Assembly (NCBI GenBank): GCA_958402445.1
Contig: CATXTO010000011.1
Location: forward strand, 1 to 57,496
Origin: an uncultured Eubacteriales bacterium
GTDB taxonomy: Bacteria; Bacillota; Clostridia; Oscillospirales; Oscillospiraceae
Reading direction: 5' to 3'
Length of the DNA: 57,496 bases
Positions 48,898-57,260 of this stretch are shown here, in pieces. A model generated the notes under the pieces. The model was not told the DNA's origin and ran no database searches. It saw nothing but the letters and a program-made list of their open reading frames with translations. The translations under genes and the position numbers were made by a program. The first letter of the stretch is position 1. The number at the start of each line of letters is the position of its first letter.

Positions 48898-48980
48898 TTG
48901 TCTAAATTTAATCGTCCGTTTTGTTCTGTCACTTGCCTTTCTACGGGAACCATTATAAACTATAGACCGTATTTAGACAA
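48898..48980 (-). promoter_or_regulatory. Promoter of the TetR-EFR1 operon with paired operator half-sites
   Basis: On the minus strand, TTGTCT (48980-48975), 17 bases, TATAAT (48957-48952). The -35 lies in ATTTAGACAA (plus strand 48971-48980), which has an exact reverse complement, TTGTCTAAAT, at 48898-48907, 63 bp away in the leader. These are candidate operator sites for the TetR protein. Confidence 0.65.
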
Positions 48981-49165
48981 GTGAAAAAATAAGTACGCTT
49001 GAAAATATATCGTACGGCTGCAACTGGGTCTGAAAATTTATCCTGTTTCAGCTGCCTATGCGGTATTAGCCCTACGGAGATGGCACAAGCGTACTGCTCC
49101 GGTTCCTGACGAAAAAACGCGGTACGCCGGGCTTGTCAAACCAAAATAGAAATGAGATTTTGAAT

Positions 49166-51280
49166 ATGAAGTATCCGAATTTATTTACCCCCATGAACAT
49201 CGGCTCTGTGCCAATCAAAAACCGGCTGGTGATGACCGCCATGTGCGTGGGCCTGGCCCATCACGACGGCGCGGTCAGTGACGCTCTGGCCGCCTATTAC
49301 GAGGAGCGGGCCGCCGGAGGCACGGGACTCATCATTACGGAATGCAGCCGCGTCAACGAGACGGACGCCGTGGCCTACCCCAGTATGCTGTCCATGTCCC
49401 ACGACCGGTATATCGGGCCCCTCCGCAAGGCCGTGGAACGGGTCCACGCCCACGGAGCCAAGCTGTTCATGCAGCTCTACCATCCCGGACGGCAGAATGT
49501 GGCCATCTTTCCCACGATATGGCAGTTCAACGAGCGCATGGCGCGGATCTTCCCGTCCTATTGGGATCTGTATTTCAAAGTGGCCGGCAAGTTTGACGCT
49601 TCCGTCATAGACGACCCCAAAACCGCAAAGCGGATGGGGAAGTATATGAAGCCCCTCCTGGCCCCCAGCGCCGTCCCCTGCGGACTGGCGGACAATCCCG
49701 TCCGCAATCAACACACCGTTCCCATGACGATTCCGCAGATCAAGACCCTGATCGGCCAATTTGTCGCCGCCGCCAAACGAGTGAAGAAGGCCGGAGCTGA
49801 TGGGGTGGAGCTCCACGCCGCCCACGGTTATCTGCTCCAGCAATTTTTAAGCCCCTATACCAACCGCCGGGAGGATGAGTACGGCGGCTCCCTGGAAAAC
49901 CGGATGCGGCTTCTGAGGGAGATTATCGAGGGCATCCGCAGGGAATGCGGCTCCGATTTCCCCATCAGCGTGCGCCTCTCGGTGGAAGAGTTCTATGACA
50001 CCATCGGCTATCCTGGCCAGGGCATCACCCTGGACGAGGGCGTGGAGATGGCCAAACGGCTGGAGGGCTTCGGCATCGACGCGCTCAATGTCAGCAGCGG
50101 CAACTATGATACGGCGCAGACCTCCTGTGAGCCTATCAGCTTTACCCTGGGCTGGCGCAAGTATCTGGCAAAGGCGGTGAAGGAGCAGGTCAGCATACCC
50201 GTCATCGCGGCCAACCTGATCCGCACGCCGGAGCAGGCGGAGGCGCAGCTTACGGAGGGGACCCAGGACTTCATCGCCATGGGCCGTTCCCATCTTGCCG
50301 ACCCCCATTGGGCGAATAAGGCCATGGAGGGGCGCGGCGAGGACATCAATCGCTGTATCTGCTGCCTGCGCTGCATGGAGACCTTCCAGGAAAACATCAT
50401 GAACGGCAAGCCGGTGGAGTGCGCGGTGAACCCCCACGCCTGCCGGGAGAGTGAGCTCCCCCGCGCCATGCCGAAGGACGGGCTGCAGAGGTCGGTGGTT
50501 GTCGTGGGCGCGGGCCCGGCGGGCCTCACCGCGGCCAATGAGCTGGCGGCTCGGGATTTTAAGGTGACTGTACTGGAACAGGGCGCCGACCCCGGCGGGC
50601 AGCTCCGCCTTGCTGCGGCGCCGCCCCGCAAGGAGAAGATCGACTGGTTCATCGAATATTTGACCCGTCAGTCCCTCGGGCTGGGCGTGACCATTCAGTA
50701 TAACACCAAGGCCACCAGGGAGATCATTGACGGGCTCCGCCCCTACGCGGTCTTTCTCGCCACCGGCGCGGAGCCGCTGACGCCCAAGCTCCCCGGCGCG
50801 GAACTGGAAATGGTCACCACGGTCAAGCCGGTCCTGACAGGAGAGCGGAATTACACCGGCAAGGAGGTGGCCGTGGTGGGTGCCGGCCTGACCGGCCTGG
50901 AGACGGCGGAGCTGTTGATGGAGCAGGGCAATACCGTCACCGTCATCGGGAGTCCGGAAAAACTCGCTCCCGAGGCATTTGCCGTCAACGCCTCCGACGT
51001 GATCGAGCGGCTGAAGCAGGGTGGGGTGCGGTTCTTAACGGGCAGGAGGCTGGAGCGGATCGGAGACGGGATGCTCTATTTGAGGCGAAAGAAGGACGGC
51101 GTACAGGAGGAGATCCGGACCGAGGTCGCGGTGCTGGCCATCGGCGTGCGCAGCAGCAATTCGTTGGAACAGGAGTGCGCCGGGCACTATGAGCGGCTCT
51201 ATTCCATCGGCGACGCGGCCAAGCCCGGACGCATCGGAAACGCCACTCGCAGCGCCTTTGAACTGGCCCGCGCGTTGTAG
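49166..51280 (+). CDS. NADH:flavin oxidoreductase / 2-enoate reductase type flavoenzyme
   Basis: The 704-residue protein is a three-part enzyme. It has an Old-Yellow-Enzyme FMN barrel (1-380; HAAHGYLLQQFLSP at 217-230 and RREDEYGGSLENRMRL), clustered cysteines for a 4Fe-4S site (C397, C400, C403, C419), then an FAD/NADH module with GAGPAGL (448-454) and a second GAGLTGLE motif. This matches 2-enoate reductases, 2,4-dienoyl-CoA reductase, cinnamate reductase and the BaiCD/BaiH bile-acid enzymes, which reduce activated C=C bonds. The substrate cannot be told. I chose the ATG at 49166, where the barrel starts. It is divergent from the TetR-EFR1 operon. Confidence 0.9.
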   Translation: MKYPNLFTPMNIGSVPIKNRLVMTAMCVGLAHHDGAVSDALAAYYEERAAGGTGLIITECSRVNETDAVAYPSMLSMSHDRYIGPLRKAVERVHAHGAKLFMQLYHPGRQNVAIFPTIWQFNERMARIFPSYWDLYFKVAGKFDASVIDDPKTAKRMGKYMKPLLAPSAVPCGLADNPVRNQHTVPMTIPQIKTLIGQFVAAAKRVKKAGADGVELHAAHGYLLQQFLSPYTNRREDEYGGSLENRMRLLREIIEGIRRECGSDFPISVRLSVEEFYDTIGYPGQGITLDEGVEMAKRLEGFGIDALNVSSGNYDTAQTSCEPISFTLGWRKYLAKAVKEQVSIPVIAANLIRTPEQAEAQLTEGTQDFIAMGRSHLADPHWANKAMEGRGEDINRCICCLRCMETFQENIMNGKPVECAVNPHACRESELPRAMPKDGLQRSVVVVGAGPAGLTAANELAARDFKVTVLEQGADPGGQLRLAAAPPRKEKIDWFIEYLTRQSLGLGVTIQYNTKATREIIDGLRPYAVFLATGAEPLTPKLPGAELEMVTTVKPVLTGERNYTGKEVAVVGAGLTGLETAELLMEQGNTVTVIGSPEKLAPEAFAVNASDVIERLKQGGVRFLTGRRLERIGDGMLYLRRKKDGVQEEIRTEVAVLAIGVRSSNSLEQECAGHYERLYSIGDAAKPGRIGNATRSAFELARAL

Positions 51281-51327
51281 TAAATAAGAAAAGCACGGCC
51301 TCACACTGATTTAAGGAGTCAAGTTTT

Positions 51328-51945
51328 ATGAGAGAACACAAAATTGAGATAAGATATGACAAATGTATCGGGTGCGGAATGTTTCTGCGGGATTATCCCG
51401 CCTACAATATTGCGGTGAAAAATAAAAAGTGTGGTAAAGTTGCAAGGCTGTATTATGTGCAGGCACTGCGTCGCCTTGTGCCCGAAAGCCGCCGTTTCCA
51501 TCACAGGTTTCGATACGCCGCCATTCAAAATTGATAAACTGGTTGTTTTAGACCCGCATCAGCGTATGGAGGCCCTCCGCACCAGGAGAAGCATCCGATC
51601 ATACAAAGAGAGGTCCATAGCCCCAGATGTCATTGCACAGGGCATCGAGGCTGGGCGTTGAACGCCTAACGGCGGAAATGCACAGGATATCTCCTACATC
51701 GTGCTTCAGGAGGAAATCGGCCGTTATGAGTGGATTGCGGTGCAGTTTGCGAAAAGGCCTCTGATATTGGTGAAACTGGTGAGCCCAACCGCGCGAAGCG
51801 CAGTCGTCAATGAACATCTTTTCTTTAAGGAAAGCGCCGGTAACCATTTTAATGGTTTCAAAGAATGAAATTAACGCTTCTTTGGTTGTCTCCAAGATGG
51901 AACGAATGGCGAGGCCCTTGGCTTGGGTTCCAATCCAACGGCCTT
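51328..51945 (+). pseudogene. Broken ferredoxin-nitroreductase fusion
   Basis: The first frame encodes REHKIEIRYDKCIGCGMF and PAYNIAVKNKKCG, part of a 4Fe-4S domain in which two of the expected cysteines are F and Y. A shifted frame continues GCIMCRHCVALCPKAAVS and RMEALRTRRSIRSYKER, the start of a nitroreductase domain, up to a stop at 51659. Later frames read NAQDISYIVLQEE and APVTILMVSKNEINASLVVS. These pieces match a ferredoxin-linked nitroreductase of ~270 residues carrying at least two frameshifts and a stop. AAGGAGT precedes the ATG. It follows the flavoenzyme by 47 bases. Confidence 0.75.
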
Positions 51946-52814
51946 TTTGCAAAAATGGAAAACTGTAAAATGTAATACTATGGAGGAAAATGAGGAATTA
52001 TCTCCAGCTGGGGGGACGCGCTATGCAACAGACGTCATTTCATGCGTATACCATGGCGCGTACACGGGACAGTTGGCCGGATGAAACTCGATTCCTTGAA
52101 TACTGTTTTCGTACGCTCCGCCGTCAAGCGGAGCCGCATGCCAAGCCCGCGCCGGATTCCAGTAACTGGGGAATATATCTCATCGAAAAGGGAACGGGAG
52201 CTGTATGACCTCCTGTTCGCCTACCATTCATATACCGGGCAAGCGCGCATTCCCTGAAATCGAACCACATGAGCTGCTAATATATCAAACGAATTGTTTT
52301 ACGCTCTTGAAGCGACGGCCCAAAGCAGGAGTGTAAGTGCGGCTTGGTAATAGCCTATGCGAATTCAATTCAACAGGAACTAGTACAAAACCAGTTAGCC
52401 AATTTGATTTCGCTGTGGTCTATCCCATTGCCTTCCTGTATGGAGAAAACAATATCAGAAAATTCAGGATTTTGTGATGCATAAGCAAGTCGAAACAATC
52501 TTTTTGTGCTCTTGGACGAATAGAAACGAGTATGACGAAAGATGAAAATGATATACATCGAAATAAATGCCGCCCTTGATACAAAGAACAGCATGTAATA
52601 GGGCGGCGTTTTCACATTTAAGAGGCAGAAAACCCCACAGAATAAGGGCCTCCCAGGTCAACGACTGACCTCGGAAGCCCTTTGTGTTTATGTGCTATGT
52701 GGTATTGGTCGGCGGCTTTGCCGCCGCGCCGCCTGTGATTCCCGAAACTTGCACAACTCACTTGGCGACGAAAGAGGCGAACCGTTAAAAGATTCGGTTA
52801 TTGATATAAGGCCA
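51946..52814. other. Long region without a recognisable gene
   Basis: About 870 bases hold only short frames (for example around 51990-52257) that I cannot match to any family, plus an imperfect hairpin near 52643-52682 (AGGGC..AGGTCA with TGACCT..GCCCT) that may be the terminator of the exonuclease gene. The region is consistent with decayed genes. Confidence 0.4.
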
Positions 52815-53375
52815 TCACCCGATTTTTGCCAAAGTATACTTGCCGAGACCGTGGTTCAGCAACCGCATGATTTCCAGTTCGTCTATCGCGTCAGTCAGGG
52901 CATTATGCATCTCGCAGTAGACGAAGTCCTCGCTGAGCATTCGGTAGACGCTCTCCACGCCATATCCGCGTTTCAACCTGCCCGTGCCACAGCAGTCGGC
53001 GCAACTCGGTATTTTCGGGTTGTGCTGCCTATACGCCGCCACCCTCATAATGTCATACCATGCGAGATGGGACAGTTCCGGCAGGTGCCGGTAGTCGAAG
53101 GCGGCGTTATATGCAAACATGGTCTCTACCTCATAGTCGGCGAGAAAGCGCACCAGATCCATTATCGCCTTTTCCCGGGAGCATTCAAGGTCTGGCTTGA
53201 TGCCATTGACATAAAGGGCGTAGGTGTACATCCCGCCGTGGTTCTTAAATGGGGTGAGTATGTAATAGCGTTTGTCCACCAACTCGAATGTCTCCCAGTC
53301 GGCGATGACAACGCCTATAGACATAACCGCGTCGCCCCATGTAGTTTCCGTGTCAATAACGGCAAATCGGTTCAT
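52815..53375 (-). CDS. DEDD-type 3'-5' exonuclease domain protein
   Basis: The 186-residue protein begins NRFAVIDTETTWGD with the exonuclease I acidic pair D8 and E10. It continues with D94 in AYNAAFDYRHL and H157/D162 in MHNALTDAIDEL, giving a full DEDDh set as in the DnaQ/epsilon family. A cysteine cluster (CADCCGTGRLK, 125-135) is unusual and could bind metal. It should degrade single-stranded DNA or RNA ends. GGGAGGG precedes the ATG at 53375. It is the only intact gene in a decayed region, so its present role is uncertain. Confidence 0.8.
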   Translation of the reverse strand: MNRFAVIDTETTWGDAVMSIGVVIADWETFELVDKRYYILTPFKNHGGMYTYALYVNGIKPDLECSREKAIMDLVRFLADYEVETMFAYNAAFDYRHLPELSHLAWYDIMRVAAYRQHNPKIPSCADCCGTGRLKRGYGVESVYRMLSEDFVYCEMHNALTDAIDELEIMRLLNHGLGKYTLAKIG

Positions 53376-53670
53376 ATGACCCTCCCAGCCGTTGGACGGC
53401 TTCCTCCGCACTTGCTACAAAATTCAGGTGCTTACCGTTCTTACACTCGTAGATATAGTCGCGGAGCGGCTTTCTTGTGTAATTTGATCAGTCACCGAAA
53501 ATTGCAAGACGGTATCCATAGTACACAAACTTCTGCACGACCTCGCCTGCTACACCTGTGGACAGCTTGCAGAAGTCCTCGCAGATGACATCCTTGTTGA
53601 CCGCAATCAGGTAAGCCTCGGTATTCACGGCAAAGTCGAGCGCAGACTGCCCGTCGATAATAAGGGGCGC
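53353..53670 (-). pseudogene. DUF4180 gene remnant with internal stop
   Basis: On the minus strand the frame reads APLIIDGQSALDFAVNTEAY, LIAVNKDVICEDFCKLSTGV, AGEVVQKFVYYGYRLAIFGD, then a TGA (53490-53488), then TRKPLRDYIYECKNGKHLNF and VASAEEAVQRLG. This is the DUF4180 domain. The N-terminal third is missing and one codon near the middle has become a stop. The tail overlaps the start of the exonuclease gene. Confidence 0.7.
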
Positions 53671-53699
53671 TCAGGTTCTTTTCACCGAAAAAAGCGACG

Positions 53700-53968
53700 A
53701 TTGCTTTGTATTGGCTTTTTCGGGGTTTCAGGCGATCACAGATGGCGTAGTAGTACTCAATCGCTCGCTGAAGGAACAAAACTACCCGGAATTCAATTTC
53801 CACTCGCTGCGGTATACGCACGCGACCGTGCTGGCGGAGAACAATATACCTCCTCAAATACCTACAAGAGCGGCTGGACCTCAAGGACTTACAGATAACA
53901 ATGAAATACGATCTGCGTCTAACCGACTAGATGAGCGGCAAAGGTATAGAAGCTCTAAAAAAGTTATG
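53700..53968 (+). pseudogene. C-terminal remnant of a tyrosine recombinase (integrase)
   Basis: One frame gives EFNFHSLRYTHATVLAENN, the HxLRxTHAT catalytic box of phage-type integrases. After a base shift near 53850, a second frame gives LQERLDLKDLQITMKYDLRL with the usual final region, then stops. The upstream catalytic domain is absent. This marks a former integrated element next to the DUF4180 remnant. Confidence 0.7.
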
Positions 53969-54054
53969 AAAAGAAAGCATACAACGAATGATGTTGCCAA
54001 CATCTTATTCCGGTATTGGAAAATGATTGGAGAAACCGGGTCTAGACGAAAAAC

Positions 54055-54087
54055 AGAGCTTCCGATGCCAAACGCATCAGAAGCTCT
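54055..54087. terminator. Terminator after the GGGtGRT gene
   Basis: A 14-bp stem with one mismatch (AGAGCTTCCGATGC with GCATCAGAAGCTCT) and a 5-base loop. On the minus strand GTTTTT follows. Confidence 0.8.
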
Positions 54088-54125
54088 GACATCAAGAAGT
54101 CCTGATTCTATGCGGGTTTACGCGC

Positions 54126-55121
54126 TTAGAGAACCTCAGAAACTGCGACCGCGCAGGCGACTGTGGCCCCGACCATGGGGTTGTTGCCCATGCCCAAAAA
54201 GCCCATCATCTCCACATGGGCAGGCACAGAGGAGGAGCCTGCAAACTGGGCGTCGGAGTGCATGCGGCCCATGGTATCGGTCATGCCGTAAGAGGCGGGG
54301 CCGGCGGCCATGTTGTCCGGGTGTAGGGTCCGGCCAGTGCCGCCGCCGGAGGCCACGGAAAAGTATTTTTTCCCCTGCTCCATGCACTCTTTCTTGTAGG
54401 TGCCGGCAACGGGATGCTGGAACCGAGTGGGATTGGTGGAGTTGCCGGTGATGGACACGTCCACGCCCTCTTTGTGCATGATGGCCACGCCTTCGCGCAC
54501 ATCGTCGGCCCCGTAGCACCGCACGGCGGCCCGCTCGCCTTCGGAGTAGCGGCGCTCCTGAACGACGGTCAACGTCCCAGTGTAGTAGTCAAACTGGGTC
54601 TGAACATAGGTAAAGCCATTGATGCGGCTGATGATTTGGGCCGCGTCCTTGCCCAGACCGTTGAGGATAACCCGCAGGGGCCCCTTCCGGGCCTTATTGG
54701 CGGAGCGGGCGATCCCGATCGCCCCCTCCGCGGCGGCAAAGGACTCATGGCCCGCCAGAAACGCAAAGCATTTGGTCTCTTCCCGCAGAAGCATGGCACC
54801 CAGATTCCCGTGGCCCAGGCCCACCTTCCGGTCCTCTGCCACAGAGCCGGGGATGCAGAAGGCCTGCAGGCCGATGCCGATGGCCTCCGCAGCCTCCGCC
54901 GCGTTCTTCACGCCTTTGCGTAGGGCGATGGCGGCGCCCACCGTATAGGCCCAGGCTGCGTCCTCGAAGCAGATGGGCTGGATGCTCTTGGTGATGGTGT
55001 AGGGGTCAAAGCCCTTTCCCTCACAGATGGCCCTGCATTCCTCCACAGAGGAGATGCCATATTGTGCCAGGACCCCCTGAATTTTATCAATTTTTCTCTC
55101 AAAACCTTCAAACAAAGCCAT
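54126..55121 (-). CDS. GGGtGRT protein
   Basis: The 331-residue protein carries the motif that names the family (VASGGGTGRTLHPDNMAAG, near residue 255), along with GHGNLGAMLLREET and GMGNNPMVGA. The family occurs in anaerobes and spirochaetes and has no established biochemical role. A phosphate- or nucleotide-binding glycine-rich loop is possible. It is 15 bases downstream of an Fe-S scaffold gene, a pairing that suggests a shared job in metal-cluster or anaerobic metabolism. AGGAGG precedes the ATG. Confidence 0.85.
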   Translation of the reverse strand: MALFEGFERKIDKIQGVLAQYGISSVEECRAICEGKGFDPYTITKSIQPICFEDAAWAYTVGAAIALRKGVKNAAEAAEAIGIGLQAFCIPGSVAEDRKVGLGHGNLGAMLLREETKCFAFLAGHESFAAAEGAIGIARSANKARKGPLRVILNGLGKDAAQIISRINGFTYVQTQFDYYTGTLTVVQERRYSEGERAAVRCYGADDVREGVAIMHKEGVDVSITGNSTNPTRFQHPVAGTYKKECMEQGKKYFSVASGGGTGRTLHPDNMAAGPASYGMTDTMGRMHSDAQFAGSSSVPAHVEMMGFLGMGNNPMVGATVACAVAVSEVL

Positions 55122-55136
55122 TGTCCTGTCCTCCTA

Positions 55137-55829
55137 TTATTCCTTGCGGGGGTCGATGTACTTGGCGGCGTTGTCGAACTGCCCATAATGCCCCTTGGCT
55201 TGTTCCAGAGCCTGGGCGGGCTCCACGCCGTTTTTGATAAAATCCATCATCTTTCCCAGATTGATGAACTCGTACCCCACGATCAGATTGTCGGGGCTCA
55301 GGGCAATCCGGGTGATATACCCCTCCGCCATTTCCAGGTAACGGGGGCCCTTGTCTTTGGTGGCGAACATTGTGCCCACCTGGCTGCGCAGGCCCTTGCC
55401 CAAATCCTCCAGGGAGGCGCCCACAGCCAGACCGCCCTCGGAAAAAGCGGATTGGCTACGACCATAGACAATTTGCAGAAACAGCTCCCGCATAGCGGTG
55501 TTAATGGCGTCGCAGACCAGGTCGGTATTCAACGCCTCCAAAATGGTTTTCCCAATGAGAATCTCAGCAGCCATGGCTGCGGAATGGGTCATCCCGGAGC
55601 AGCCCAGGGTTTCCACCAGGGCCTCTTCAATGACGCCGTTTTTAATGTTTAGAGTCAGCTTGCAGGCGCCCTGCTGGGGAGCGCACCAGCCAACGCCGTG
55701 GGTAAAGCCGCTGATATCTTGAATCTCCTTGGCCTGGACCCATTTGCCCTCCTCGGGAATAGGAGCGGGGCCGTGATCGGCGCCCTTGGCCACGGGGCAC
55801 ATATGCTGCACTTCTGCTGAATAAATCAT
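55137..55829 (-). CDS. NifU/IscU-like iron-sulfur cluster scaffold protein
   Basis: The 230-residue protein resembles the NifU N-terminal scaffold: GWCAPQQGACKLTL, then LVETLGCSGMTHSAAMAAEI, with conserved cysteines that would hold a nascent Fe-S cluster, and an extended C-terminal part that is specific to the group found beside GGGtGRT proteins. GGAAGGA precedes the ATG. It is the first gene of a two-gene operon with a consensus promoter. No SufS/IscS cysteine desulfurase is nearby, so it may not be the general Fe-S assembly scaffold. Confidence 0.85.
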   Translation of the reverse strand: MIYSAEVQHMCPVAKGADHGPAPIPEEGKWVQAKEIQDISGFTHGVGWCAPQQGACKLTLNIKNGVIEEALVETLGCSGMTHSAAMAAEILIGKTILEALNTDLVCDAINTAMRELFLQIVYGRSQSAFSEGGLAVGASLEDLGKGLRSQVGTMFATKDKGPRYLEMAEGYITRIALSPDNLIVGYEFINLGKMMDFIKNGVEPAQALEQAKGHYGQFDNAAKYIDPRKE

Positions 55830-55921
55830 GGCAATCTTCCTTCCTTTTTCAAAGACTGCGGCGCGCTGCCCCGCGGTCCGGCGTAAATCCTAATTGGGGA
55901 AATCCCTAAATCCCAGCATTT

Positions 55922-55950
55922 ATTATACAAGGAGGCAAGTTGCTTGTCAA
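55922..55950 (-). promoter_or_regulatory. Consensus promoter of the scaffold-GGGtGRT operon
   Basis: On the minus strand, a perfect TTGACA (55950-55945), 17 bases and a perfect TATAAT (55927-55922), about 90 bases before the start codon. It predicts strong, vegetative expression. Confidence 0.88.
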
Positions 55951-56055
55951 TTGAATCTGGACAGGATTTCCTCGGCAAACAGCCCAAAACGGCGGGGTAA
56001 AAAATGTGTTTTTCCGTCTATTTGAAGGAAGCAAAAAAGCTGCGAAACTTCGAAG

Positions 56056-56898
56056 TTATCCGCCGTCATCCAGGGTCAGGGTGATAACGGGAATTTCCGG
56101 CCCATTGAAAAGACGAAAGGTGCCGGCATTGCTGCCCAGGCCCCGGCTGACCACCATGGCGGCGGCGTCTTTGTGGTAGACACCTGCGTCAAATTTGGGA
56201 AACAGTCCCCGGTCCGTATCCGCCAGGCCGCCGATCAGGGGCAGGCGGATCAGACCGCCGTGCCCATGCCCGCAGAGGGTGAGGTCCACGCGCAGCTCCG
56301 CCCAGGTATCCAGGCCGTCGTTTCTGTGATACAGCAGCAGCGTGAAAAGCTGGGAGCCTCCCTGCTCCCGAAGCCGCTCCATCACCTGCGCGGGAGCGGC
56401 CATGTCTGCCGGACCATTGGGATCCTCCAAGCCCACCAATGCAATGGACTGCCCATCCCGCTCCAGGATCACCCAGTCGTTTTCCAGAAAGATCACGCCG
56501 GCGTCCGCCATGTCCTGCCAGACCGTTCTGCGTTGGGATACGGTCCACTCGTGATTGCCAGAGACATAGTAAACAGGCGCAATTCGACACAGCCGCTCCA
56601 TGGCGGGTTCGATGAGCGAAAGTTCAGTGTCACGGTCAAACAAGTCTCCCGTGATGGCAATCAGATCCGGCTCCGCCTTGGAGACCGACTCTGCCAGGGA
56701 CACGCCTCCGTCCGACAGGAAAGCCCCGTGAAGGTCGGAAATCTGCGCCACGCGGAGTCCGTCGAAGGCGGCGGGCAGATTGGGGCAGCAGACGCGGTAC
56801 TGCGTCAATCGGATGCTACCGGCGGTTGCGGCGTCCAATAGCAGGGCCAGGGCCACAACGGTGAAAAAGGCGGCAAGGAGCCGTTTCCAAAGCTTCAT
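56056..56898 (-). CDS. Membrane-anchored metallophosphoesterase
   Basis: The 280-residue protein begins with a membrane anchor (LLAAFFTVVALALLLDAATA, about 8-27) and then has calcineurin-like motifs: ISDLHG, ITGDLFDRD, SGNHEW and GHGHGG, which bind two metal ions. It resembles YkuE/LpxH-like phosphoesterases that act outside the membrane. The ATG at 56898 follows AGGGGTG; a GTG at 56907 would add three residues. It stands alone. The substrate may be a phospholipid or phosphodiester, but this is not certain. Confidence 0.87.
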   Translation of the reverse strand: MKLWKRLLAAFFTVVALALLLDAATAGSIRLTQYRVCCPNLPAAFDGLRVAQISDLHGAFLSDGGVSLAESVSKAEPDLIAITGDLFDRDTELSLIEPAMERLCRIAPVYYVSGNHEWTVSQRRTVWQDMADAGVIFLENDWVILERDGQSIALVGLEDPNGPADMAAPAQVMERLREQGGSQLFTLLLYHRNDGLDTWAELRVDLTLCGHGHGGLIRLPLIGGLADTDRGLFPKFDAGVYHKDAAAMVVSRGLGSNAGTFRLFNGPEIPVITLTLDDGG

Positions 56899-57260
56899 GT
56901 GAATCACCCCTATTCAGTATACAAGCCCACCGCCGCATAATGAGGCGGAAACAAAGCGTTTTTGCAGGAGCGGGAAAAGAAAAACAGCTCCCCGCAGCCC
57001 TTTGGGCGTTTTGGGGAACCGTTTATGATGGAATCGACACGGAATCCTCTTCCTGATTTGGCGGCAGCGCCTTTGCGTTCGGGCTTGCGAATCCGCACGC
57101 TGCCGCGTGGCGGCGGCCAAGCCACCGGAGCATCAGTGGGCTTTATACCGGCCCTTTGGGGGCGACTCGCCCGCGGGCGTGCGAAGCGCGCCTCGTAGCC
57201 AGAGGACTGCGCTGCCGCAAATTTGCGCCTGACTGGACGCGGATTCATGCCCGCTCGGTC
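56899..57260. other. GC-rich upstream region with no accepted gene
   Basis: A minus-strand frame crosses this stretch but has no ribosome site and a composition (many R, P and G) typical of non-coding GC-rich sequence. A TATACT (56920-56915 on the minus strand) may be the -10 of the metallophosphoesterase gene. Confidence 0.35.

Noticed and set aside
48867..48953. N-terminal extension of the TetR protein to the ATG at 48953
   Set aside because: That ATG overlaps the TATAAT of the operon promoter and so lies upstream of the transcription start.
56910..57248. Arg/Pro-rich minus-strand frame upstream of the metallophosphoesterase
   Set aside because: No ribosome site, repeat-like GC-rich DNA and low-complexity composition. 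Similar spurious frames arise in intergenic sequence of this bacterial group. I cannot exclude a conserved non-coding element.
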